Shown here in pieces: positions 10,693 to 20,339 of a stretch of 64,000 nucleotides of DNA; the stretch's first letter is position 1; the number at the start of each line of letters is the position of its first letter. The notes beneath the pieces are model-generated. The model was not told the origin of the DNA, ran no database searches, and worked only from the letters and a program-made list of their open reading frames with translations. A program made the position numbers and the translations under genes. Origin of the DNA: Pollenia angustigena (taxonomy: Eukaryota; Arthropoda; Insecta; Diptera; Polleniidae); the NCBI GenBank assembly GCA_930367215.1, contig OV884058.1, positions 202,572,208-202,636,207 on the forward strand, read 5' to 3'.

Positions 10693-11412
10693 CCATGTTC
10701 TGTAACTTTAGTGAGAACTTTTCGCATCGAAAAGATGTGAAACAAAATATTCCATCGTTTCTCAAAAAGTGAGAAAAAACTGTGTCTGTAACTCATGTCG
10801 AAAACTATCAAAACAGATTACGTCGTTACGTTATAAATGTCATAATATTCTACTCGAAGCCGATGTGACATTGCAGACGTTGAGGGCGCCAGTCACACAT
10901 ATCGCTGACGGCGACCAAAATTACAAAAATTGAAAATTTTTCAACGACGACGGCGAAAATAAAACCGTCGGCTATACCAAATAATGTAAAGTGCGACTTT
11001 AATGTTTGTTGTTTGCAAACGAGCTTTAAAACATTCATATATTTAATGAAAATGTTTAAAGCAAAATAATTGAACAATAAAAAATGTGCCAAGAACAAAA
11101 TATTTTTATTATAATTCTTTGTAGTGTGCATTTTGAATTGTTTTTTAGTGTTAAAATTTTTTTCTCGCCCCATTTTTACTCGTGAGTTTATTTGACAGTT
11201 CAAAGCGGGAATTTTTCACACAAAAATGTTAGAGACACTCTTTTTCTGTAAATTGGCGAGTAATTTCCTTACGTGACAGCTAGTACTCGCCAAAAAATTT
11301 ACAGACACAGTTTAGTGAGAAAAACAGCTGTTTGTTTCAATATATGGCATTTTTGTTTCATTTCACACATTTCAAACGGAAAGTTTCACGACGCGAGAGT
11401 TACAGAACATGG
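10693..11412. mobile_element. Inverted-repeat element, ~720 bp, non-coding
   Basis: Ends match as inverted repeats: CCATGTTCTGTAACT at the left and its complement AGTTACAGAACATGG at the right. The similarity continues inward imperfectly for about 100 bases, with AAACTGTGTCTGTAA at 10778-10792 facing its complement near 11301. The middle is relatively CpG-rich (GACGGCG, CCGTCGGC). No coding capacity or clear target duplication was seen, so the superfamily is unknown. Open frames at 10850-11203 and 11273-11548 look like chance. Confidence 0.6.
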
Positions 11413-11791
11413 GCACTGGCTTCATATTTTTATGAAAATCGAAAGTATTTTAATTTTCGTGAAAGTGGTGCTGTATCATATTATGATGACTTCTAAACTT
11501 ATTACGATTACCATCATTAAAATAGGATTACTTCGTAACCTTTTATAATTAACACGATAAGAATATGATTAATGTGTATTTGGTCTTAATATGTTTCAAT
11601 AATAATCGTTATATGGTGACTAGAATCATGAATCGAATCATAATATGTTGTTCTTAGAATATGTTGACCACAACTATATTTTTTCTTTGCATGTACGAGC
11701 GGAAAAGTACTGTCCACTTTTTATTTTCGAATGGCGTAAACAATAACACAATCACAGAAAATGTGAACCAATTTGATGAGCCAGTTTGATG
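11413..11791. other. No recognisable feature
   Basis: AT-rich spacer between two mobile elements. It ends with the left 8-bp target duplication GTTTGATG (11784-11791) of the neighbouring hAT element. Confidence 0.6.
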
Positions 11792-13394
11792 TAGAGCTGC
11801 AAAACTATCCATAGTCGGCCCAATCGATAGTTTCGATAGTTAGCTTAAAAACTATCGATACTATCGATAGTATTGAAAAGTTTCTATGTGACACTTCTTT
11901 GGATACGGTAGTCAATTAAGGTGGTAAAAAATTAAAAAGTTTTAAAGCTTCATTTAAAGAAAACGTTTTTCATGTATAAAGACCAGCATATTCACTTTAA
12001 ATTTCAGTGTCATGTATAGTTTATAATTAATATAAACTTTATTTATATTAATTGTCATCAGGGTTATCAGTTTTTTAACCTTCGACGTCAAAATATTCAA
12101 CTAAAGGGTGTGTGTGAAACGGTAGCAAAGTACTCATGAAAGTAAAATTTTGACACTGTTGAGGTGAATAAAATTTCACTAGCCCTGGGGGCAAGGTGAA
12201 TTCATAAAGGTGACATTTTCTAGTCATCCGCAATGAAAATAAAATAGATTTTATTTTATGCCGTTCCGCACTGCGGTTTTTTACTTAAAACTCGTATGAA
12301 AAACCGCACCGCAATTAATTATCGTTACATTGTGTTCAGACTCTCATTTCGGAAAATCAAATCTTGTAACGTTAATTTATCCGCTTTATACTCAATGCAA
12401 ATGGATGAAACTTTGCAGGCATACATATTCCCGATGACAATACACGAATATATGGGCGTAGCCAGGATAAAATCTAGGGGGGGGCAGGCAAAATTTTTTA
12501 AAACCTCTTCTTTAGCTTCACTTCGGAAAATAAAATCTTGTAACGTTAATTTAACCGTCTTATACTCAATGCAAATGGACGAATTTTTGCAGGCATACAT
12601 ATTCCCGATGACAATACACGAATACATGGGCGTAGCCAGGATAAAATCTAGGGGGGTGGGGGTGCAAAAAATTTTTTTTTTTGTAAAATGCTTTTTTGAC
12701 CGTCTTTTACTCAATGCAAATGGATGAAACTTTGCAGGAATGCATATTCCCGATGACAATACACGAATACATGGGCGAAGCCGGGATTAAATATAGGGGA
12801 GGGGGAAGCAAACATTTTTTTTTTTTGGTAAAATGCTTTTTCGACCGCCTTTTACTCAATGCAAATAGATGAAACTTTGCAGGCATGCATATTCCCGATG
12901 ACAATACACAAATACATGGGCGTAGCCAGGATAAAATCTAGGGGGGGGGCAAAATTTTTTTTTAATTCTTTTTTTTAAGAAAAGCATTTTAAACATTCCT
13001 TATGTCACAGATCGGAAGTAACCTTAAGATTTTATTTCAAATATTATTACACGTTATTACAAAATGATATGTACGCAAATAGTAATTTTTCTCTAACTTC
13101 CTGAAAAGTCGTACAAAATATTTGAAACTTTACCCGTGTGTAATTTAGATTGTTAAGATCTAAAAAAAAACTCAAATTTAGGTTAAGTCAACTTAAGTAC
13201 TTTTTCCTTTCCCTTTTTCCCAAAGAACTCAAAAAAGTTTATGCACTGCTTAAAAATTGCGTCAAATGAATTGTTAAAAATGTATCGTTGCCTACATCTA
13301 ATCAACTTTGCAATTACTTTTAAAATTTTCCGATGGTAATAAAAACTATCGATAGTTCGCTAAAAATTAAACTATCGATTGTTTTGCAGCTCTA
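11792..13394. mobile_element. Non-autonomous hAT element with TAGAGCTGCAAAAC ends
   Basis: Starts TAGAGCTGCAAAACTATC and ends GTTTTGCAGCTCTA. The flanks carry a perfect 8-bp duplication GTTTGATG (11784-11791 and 13395-13402), which is diagnostic of hAT-type insertion. Both subterminal regions contain several copies of ATCGATAGT / CTATCGATA. The interior (1603 bp in all) holds a tandem repeat of about 145 bp but no transposase. Confidence 0.9.
12345..12965. repeat. Four-copy tandem repeat, period ~145-174 bp
   Basis: The segment ATGCAAATGGATGAAACTTT recurs at 12395, 12569, 12714 and 12859, giving spacings of 174, 145 and 145 bases. Each unit contains CCCGATGACAATACACGAAT and ATGGGCGTAGCCAGGATAAA followed by a run of G and then A/T. 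Long open frames occur on both strands here because the unit lacks stops, not because of coding. Confidence 0.9.
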
Positions 13395-13762
13395 GTTTGA
13401 TGTGTAGCCATGTCGCTTAAAAGTGCAAAGGGAATATATTATTTGGGATTCACAAAAAGTTTAATAAAATATCTATAATTTTTTCTACAAATATATATAC
13501 AAAATAATTTTAAAAAAACTAAATGCAAAAAGATTCCAGCTGCTGGGAGCCCTTTCAAAATTTTAATTAATTCTAAATTTGCTTTTTTATCATATTACAA
13601 AAAAATATTTTTTATGTAATTAATATTTACAAAAAAAAAATTTAAACACTTTTCTATAAAAATTTGTTCAAAACCCCTTTAATTAAACTGCAATATTTTT
13701 TACTAATAAAAGAGTGAGCTATTAAGATTAGTTGATAAATTTTTAATTCTTTGGTGCTTAAC

Positions 13763-14433
13763 TTAAACAACTACTTTAGCGGGAGCAGCAGCGAAAGAAG
13801 TAGCTAAAGGAGGGGCGAAACCGGCAGCATAAGCAGCTGTAAAAGGAGAAATAGCGCCGAAAGGCGTAGCAACACCAGCATGAGCTACATAATTGGCAGG
13901 GGCGGCAAAAGCAGCAGGTGCGGGTACATACTGAGCTGGGGCGGCGAAAGCTGCTGGAGGCGCTACAAAGCCAGCAGAGGCTGCGTATTGAGCAGGGGCA
14001 ACAAAAGAAGCAGGAGCAGCTACATACTGAGCTGGGGTAGCAAGAGCTCCAGGAGCAGCTACAACACCAGCAGGACTTACATATTTAGCAGGGACCCCGA
14101 AAGCAGCTGTAGGAGCAGCATAAGCAGCAGGAGTGCCAGCAACATAACGACTAGAGATGGGAGAAGTGTAAGCGAAGGGAGTGGTGGTGTAAGACGACAA
14201 AGTGCCATCATAGTTGTGGCGAACATCGATTTGTTGGCTACCACCAGCAGCATACAAAGGAGCACTAGCATAAGCAACAGCAGCGGGCGCAGTAGCTAGA
14301 GCGGTGTGAACAACACCGGCAGAAGCATAAGCGAAGAAAGCAGCAAGGACTATAACCTTTTAAAGAGAAAAATATTTAGTAAATATTCAATTTTTGACTT
14401 CTCCATTACTTCTATACTTACAAATTTAAACAT
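13763..14433 (-). CDS. Alanine-rich secreted cuticle-type protein (paralogue A)
   Basis: Two exons: 14422-14433 (ATG TTT AAA TTT) and 13763-14356, with a 65-bp intron opening GTAAGT and closing in AAAAG, phase 0. Joined length is 201 codons plus stop. Residues 1-17 (MFKFVIVLAAFFAYASA) are a signal peptide. A conserved block follows at about residues 39-60 (YAAGG, SQQIDVRHNYDGTLSSYT), then Ala/Pro-rich repeats of the AAPAQYVAAPAAF type. This composition and organisation is that of insect structural cuticle proteins, secreted by epidermis; I cannot assign a named Drosophila orthologue. Very similar to the plus-strand gene at 23904-24590, which points away from it. TATA box at 14531-14538; possible ATTAAA poly(A) signal at 13678-13683. 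Alternative reading: a low-complexity secreted protein of other function. Confidence 0.88.
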
Positions 14434-14530
14434 TTTGAAATAGTTTGCGTTTTTTTTTTTTGTCAAGGGGGGAATGTTTGTTAAACTATTGGTAATGAGC
14501 TAGTGATGTCTCATAAATTATTGTTTAGGC

Positions 14531-14538
14531 CTTTTATA
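14531..14538 (-). promoter_or_regulatory. TATA box of cuticle-type gene A
   Basis: Minus-strand TATAAAAG about 98 bases upstream of the ATG. The spacing is almost the same as in the two paralogues, where the TATA box is about 82 and 104 bases upstream. Confidence 0.75.
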
Positions 14539-14540
14539 GA

Positions 14541-15600
14541 AATAAAAACTTTAACAATTGTGGTTAATTTTGTAAATTATTTGCTTAAATAAAGTACTAG
14601 TGTTTTAAAAGTTTACTGGCGATTTACCTAATTGCATGCAAATTGTAATATAATTCAATTTAATTTATTTTAATTTCACTGTGTGTGATAGGCGTGTGCC
14701 ATTTTTTAAAAAGTGAAGAGCTCATTAATAAAGTTTGGGTAAATAAAAAATTTTGAATTTTGGTAATAAATTAAACAATTTTAGGGAGTTTGTGTAGTTT
14801 AATGTGTAAAAGAGTAGAAAAATTTATGTGAAAAGCGTTAATTTTCTTTTTGGGTACTTTTCATTTAAATTTGACTACACAATCAATAACCTGTCAGTTG
14901 GAAAGTGCACACTATTCTGTTTAATAATAATATGTAAAATTTTTTTTTTTATTACATTCAGCTGTGTGTGTGACGGAAGTTACCCTGCAGACAAAGTTAC
15001 CCTGCAGACAAAGCTAGAAATATACTGATTGTTTTTGACTTTTAACTAGCTCCACTTTTGATTTTTTTTGCATCTATCAAACTGTCGTATTTAACGTTAT
15101 TTTTTCATACAGGCCTACCCAGCTAATTTTTATGCATTTAAATGAAAGTTTAAAACAAGTTGCTTTATTTACAGTATAAATACTAACAATACAAGCTAAA
15201 CTTAATTTCACAATTTCCCTCAAAATTCCTTTTCATAGTTATTACTTTTTGTGTGTATTTATTTTAGAACAATTCTTCACCCCTCGGTATAAGAGAGAGA
15301 AAGAGAGCGAATATAATTTATTTTCCATGTTTCACTTTTGTTGAATTCCCCTTTTTTAACAGCACAGAAAAAAATATCTGAAGAAAATTTTTGTTAAAAA
15401 TAAAAATTTAGGTCAACAAATTATTTATTTGATTTGACAAAATAGCACTCAACAAAACATTTGTAATAACGAAGTAATTAAATATTTCTTCATATTTAAT
15501 AAAATAAATATTTGAATCAAAGTAAATACAGTATTTTTACAACTCTTTGCCATTTGTTATTCTCATTCGCTTTACAGTTTTATTTGTATAATATATTTAG
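14541..15600. other. Upstream region of gene A; nothing recognised
   Basis: AT-rich DNA upstream of the TATA box. Contains a short direct duplication (GTTACCCTGCAGACAAAG, near 14980-15011) and a (GAGA)n stretch near 15294-15309. No gene seen; the open frame at 14828-15028 has no coding character. Confidence 0.5.
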
Positions 15601-15604
15601 TTTT

Positions 15605-15745
15605 GCCAAAGTCTTTGGAAAAAGGTTTCCTGATGATCTGGCCTAAGCAACCAGCGAAATGGGAATATACTCTTGCTTCTTTCCTCACAATAAATTTAAG
15701 TGTATATCAAAGAATAAAAATTAGGAATTTAGCACATCATAATTA
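15605..15745 (+). repeat. Single arm of a dispersed repeat with hammerhead-like core
   Basis: Resembles the arms of the foldbacks at 33318-34031 and 36864-37168. Contains CTGATGA (15630-15636), a potential CTGG/CCAG stem and GAAA (15656-15659), the order of conserved elements in a hammerhead ribozyme. Bases next to the stem do not pair, so activity is doubtful. Confidence 0.55.
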
Positions 15746-17129
15746 ATAAATAAAGATTCGATAAACATTTTGTTTGATTTATTTAACATTTCCAGCAATT
15801 TATTTTAACAAATCACGTAAACATCTTGTTGATAAAAATTATTTTGGGCAATAACTTTTTTTTTTGACTCAATTAACTTGGTTGTTGACTAAAAATTCAA
15901 CAACTATACATACCTATAAACTTTTTAATCAATACCGCAAAAATCTTCATCGTAGAAAATTCAAAAATTTTTGTAATAAAATATGGGCATTTCCGTCAAA
16001 ACGTCCACCGTGACCGAAAATTTAAAAGTTATTAAAAGCTGATTATTTTACGATATTGTTATAGAGAAATATTTAGATTTTACTAATTTTATAAATTTAC
16101 TCATAAATTTGTTCACTTAGATGAACAATCAGACTGCAAATTTGTGCATACGTAATTTCTTAAATGGAGCAGGGTTGTTAGATGTGACGATTTTTCGTCA
16201 TTTTGACGACTTTTTTTATGAAAATACAGTAAAATGACGATTGACGATTTTTAAACTAAAAGAAATAGTGTTATGACGATTTTCTGGCATCAATAAAACA
16301 CTTAGAAGAAATATTAACAATTATATTGGGAACAGTTCAAAACGTAAAAATCATTTTTCGAAATACAAAAATTATTAGAAATTAAGTTATTAGAATTAAA
16401 AGTTCTTCCCCCATTACAAACTGGATGGTTTTCATTAGAAACACTAGTAATTCGAATTCTACAATTGAAGCACAGTCGCGAATTACGTTGTAAACGCCAC
16501 ATTTTGCAAAAATTGTTTTTTTGCAGATAACCGTTGGCCTTACTCTCTTACACAGTTTAAACATCAAATCAACCAAAACTATCACCTTAACGCCTTCAAA
16601 ATGGCGTACAAAGTGTCAGCCAGTGGAAGAACATTGCAAGTTACTAACAAAATGTTGAAACCGAAATGGTTTTGCAGTGCGGAATAATGTTTTAAAAGCC
16701 TTTCGCATTAAAGTTTTTATTATAATTATTTTTAATAATAGAAAAAAAAAAATTTTTAAAACAAATAATGTCAAAAAACGTTTTTTTGCTCTCCTGAAAA
16801 AATCTTATTTTGTTACTTAAAACGTTATGCGCGGCTGTGCTTCAATTAAATGAATGCCATCGATACGGCAAAAAAATATACACAAGAGCCCCGATTTGCG
16901 TCCGTCCTATCTGGTCCGCTTTGTAAAAATTGGTTAAATCCGCTTTGCGTTTTAATGGTTTCGATTTGCGTAGCTACATACGATTTCAGTCATAATCATA
17001 TGTGAAGAATTTTTCTATTTGCGTGTAAAAAGCCGAATTCCCATTTAACTCTGTTAGGTAAGTTATTCTAAGTATAGTTGAGTGTTAGGAAGTAAGAAGT
17101 TAGTTCTTAATAAGAAGTTGTGCAGAAAA

Positions 17130-17276
17130 ATGAGTGCAAAGTGAAGAAAATGCACTAGTTTCGAACTAAAATTGGACGTCATAAAACGTTTCAAGTCGGG
17201 TAAAAAGACTGCTGATATAGACAGAATCCTTGGTTTATCACCTTCCACAGAAATAAAAATTTGCATTAGTGGTAGC
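17130..17276 (+). pseudogene. pogo/Tigger transposase N-terminal fragment
   Basis: Reads MSAK, stop, then a segment containing FELKLDVIKRFKSGKK and ADIDRILGLSPST, the Pipsqueak/CENP-B type helix-turn-helix that starts pogo/Tigger transposases. The DNA just upstream (CCGATTTGCGTCC, GATTTGCGTAG) resembles Tigger subterminal sequence. The coding stretch stops where element H2 is inserted. One internal stop; non-functional. Confidence 0.6.
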
Positions 17277-18455
17277 CAGTGTGACCACAACTAAAAAAAA
17301 AAATTGGATGCTAAATGGGGCTAAAAACAATGCTAAAAATGCTAAAAATAAAATTTGAAAATGCTAAAAAAATGCTAAATTTTCTTAAATAATTGTACCA
17401 TTTTAATGAATGAATTTAACATTAATTTACACTCATAAAATTATTACAGTAACTGATTGTAGGTTATTAAATTCGTTTTCGGTACTGTTAAAATTGAATA
17501 AAAATATAGTTATTCTACGAATAAATTTATTTTTCAACATTTATGTTTGTTATTAAAAAAACAAACTACCAAAAAATAATGTTTTCCGTATTTTTTTTTG
17601 TTAATTTGTTTGATTTTTATCGGTTAAAATATATTTTTTAAAAGTAAAAACTATTCAATTTTAACGAATATGATGTTCAATAAATAAAAAACTTAGAAAT
17701 TACTGAAAAAATCATTTGTTTTAAATGAAATGTAAATGATCCGTTTTTTAAATGAATTTTAATTTGTTTCAAATGAATTTTCGTTTGAATTTAACTACAT
17801 AATATTTTGAGTGTACCTGAAAATATTATATTTCTCTAAAATAAAATGCAAGTTTATCATATGAGGCAAACCATTTTGAACTTAAAGAACATATTTGTTA
17901 AGTTATATGAAGCTGTCATTTGCTTAAGCAAAGTGCGAAACTGATCGCACATTCCGTACGGAATCAAATGCTTTTTGATTTTGTTTTTGTTTTTTAAATA
18001 CATTTGAGGGGTCCGTGCAATAACTCCCAGGTGCAATAAGTCCCAAGAAAAAAATGAAATTAGACCCAAAAATATTTCATACAAATGTGGGAGTAATTTC
18101 ATTATGAAATAACTCCCAGCCCTCTCAGTTTTATTTCATTTTTTTGGAAGTAATTTCATTTTTTGCCTGGGAGTTATTTCATAATGAAATAAAATCCAAA
18201 TGAAATAAGTCCCCGAAAAAATAAACGTGGAAGTTATTTCATTTCATTTTGGTTTTCGGTGTTATTTCATTTGCTGTGGGAGTTATTTCATTTTTTGTGG
18301 GAGTTTTTTCATTTTCAATTATTTGCAATTTCTTAAAATTGTTTAGAATTTTAAACGGTATTTATAACGGGATATTTCAAACTATTTGAATACAATGACT
18401 TAAGTTTATCAAAGAAGAAAATTTTGCTAATTGCAATTGCAGTGTCTTATGGTTA

Positions 18456-18619
18456 CCGGCTATGCAGTGAAGCTTTAGTTAGCGAAGTCGGTGTTTGTTA
18501 TACCATAGAGGAGAAAATCCTAGCGCCCGGCCGAAGGCCGGCTATGCAGAGAAGCTTTAGTTAGCGAAGCCGGTGTTTGTTATACCATAGAGGAGGTAAT
18601 CCTTGTACCCGGCGTGCTT
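18456..18619. repeat. Two-copy 82-bp tandem repeat
   Basis: CCGGCTATGCAG...GAAGCTTTAGTTAGCGAAG...TATACCATAGAGGAG occurs twice with an 82-bp period. The units are unusually GC-rich for this window and include a CCGGCCGAAGGCCGG palindrome at the junction. Function unknown. Confidence 0.8.
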
Positions 18620-18751
18620 AAACTGCAGGCAGTTGCCATTGCAGGAGGTCAGGATATAATAAAATGCCCCATTTGGTGTCAAAATGTCGAGGACTCAATG
18701 TTAGTTTTTTGGTAACCTAATGTGTAAATATTCAAGTAAAACGAATACATA

Positions 18752-20339
18752 TGGGTAATTCCATGTCAAAACGACCAAGAGTGGGACACGACCCCTTCCG
18801 ATTTTAATAAAATTTGGTGAGAATGTTCCTTTTATCTTATTAGGAACATATATGAACGAAAAAAATATTTAAAATTTGTTTTTCGAAAGTTATGTCATAT
18901 TCAAAATGTCATAATTTCGCAGAATTAGCCGAATGTGTTGAGCTTATTTCTTCAATATCTCGAAAACTACTTGACATATGAAGATGATTTTGATGTCATT
19001 TTAAAGAGAATACTTGGCGCTACAAACCATAAATTGAAAAAAAAATTTTTTTGGAAAAATTTAATATCTGCAAAATGTTAAATTTTAAAAACGGACTAAG
19101 TCAAAAACCTATTTTTTTATTTGGCTGATTTTTTTTTTGTATAATACCTCAAACTGTTCTTTAAAAATCCTGAAACTTTGAAGGAGGTGTTTTTTTTTCT
19201 TTTTTAAGATATGATTTTTTTCCTTTCGCAACCCTTAAAAAAATAATATTAAAATAGAATTTTAATATTGTTATTTTGAGCAATAAGTACACTGTGCAAG
19301 TTGCAAAAAACAGACGAGCCGCGCACCTGGCATTTTACCCTAATTTGGGACGCTGAATCCAGTGGTGCTAACCGTTTATTTAGGTTAGCTCGCGTTTTCA
19401 AGATATACCGTAATTTGAAAATGTAATAGGCTGCACAGCATATATTCGCGTAACTCAAAAACGGTTTAGTTTATTGAAATAACTAAAAAAACCGAAATTC
19501 GGCAATAAAAAATAAAGTGGGGCTGGTCATACATTTGACCCATCTAGGAGCATCCTACGCGCTGTACCATACAAATATTGCGGCTTAATTAAATTCTTTA
19601 ATTTGGCTCCTGCAGCGCGTAGGATGCTCCTAGATGGGTCAAATGTATGACCAGCCCCACTTTATTTTTTATTGCCGAATTTCGGTTTTTTTAGTTATTT
19701 CAATAAAGTAAACCGTTTTTGAGTTACGCGAATATATGCTGTGCAACCTCTTACATTTTCGAAATAACGATATATCTTAAAAACAAGAGCTAACCTAAAA
19801 AAACGGTTAGCACCACTGGATTCAGCGCCCCCAATTAGGGTAAAATGCCAGGTGCGCGGCTGGTCTATTGTTTGCAACTAGCACAGTGTACTTATTGCTC
19901 AAAATTACAATATAAAAATTCTATTTTAATATTATTTTTTTAAGGGTTGCGAAAGGAAAAAAATCATATCTTAAAAAAGAAAAAAAACACCTCCTTCAAA
20001 GTTTCAGGATTTTTAAAGAACAGTTTGAGGTATTATACAAAAAAAAATCAGCCAAATAAAAAAATAGGTTTTTGAGTTAGTCCGTTTTTAAAATTTAACA
20101 TTTTGCAGATATTACATTTTTCAAAAAAAATATTTTTTTTCAATTTATGGTTTGTAGCCCCAAGTATTCTCTTTAAAATGACATCAAAATCATCTTCGTA
20201 TGTCAATTAGTTTTCGAGATATTGATTTTTTTCGTTCATATATGTTCCTAATAAGATAAAAGGAACATTCTCACCAAATTTTATTAAAATCGGAAGGGGT
20301 CGTGTCCCACTCTTGGTCGTTTTGACATGGAATTACCCA
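18752..20339. mobile_element. TA-flanked foldback element F2 (1.6 kb palindrome)
   Basis: Starts TGGGTAATTCCATGTCAAAA and ends with the inverse, TA on both sides (18750-18751, 20340-20341). The two ~790-bp arms are nearly identical and meet around 19545 with a very short loop. The ends resemble those of F1 (TGGGCATTTCCGTCAAAACG) and of 37428-38125. No coding capacity. Confidence 0.9.

Noticed and set aside
12296..12759. Overlapping open frames on both strands
   Set aside because: They follow the tandem repeat unit, which simply lacks stops; no start context or homology.
13880..14299. Plus-strand open frame of 139 codons opposite cuticle-type gene A
   Set aside because: Shadow of the Ala-rich repeats (GCT/GCA codons read as Ser/Arg on the other strand); the spliced minus-strand gene explains it.
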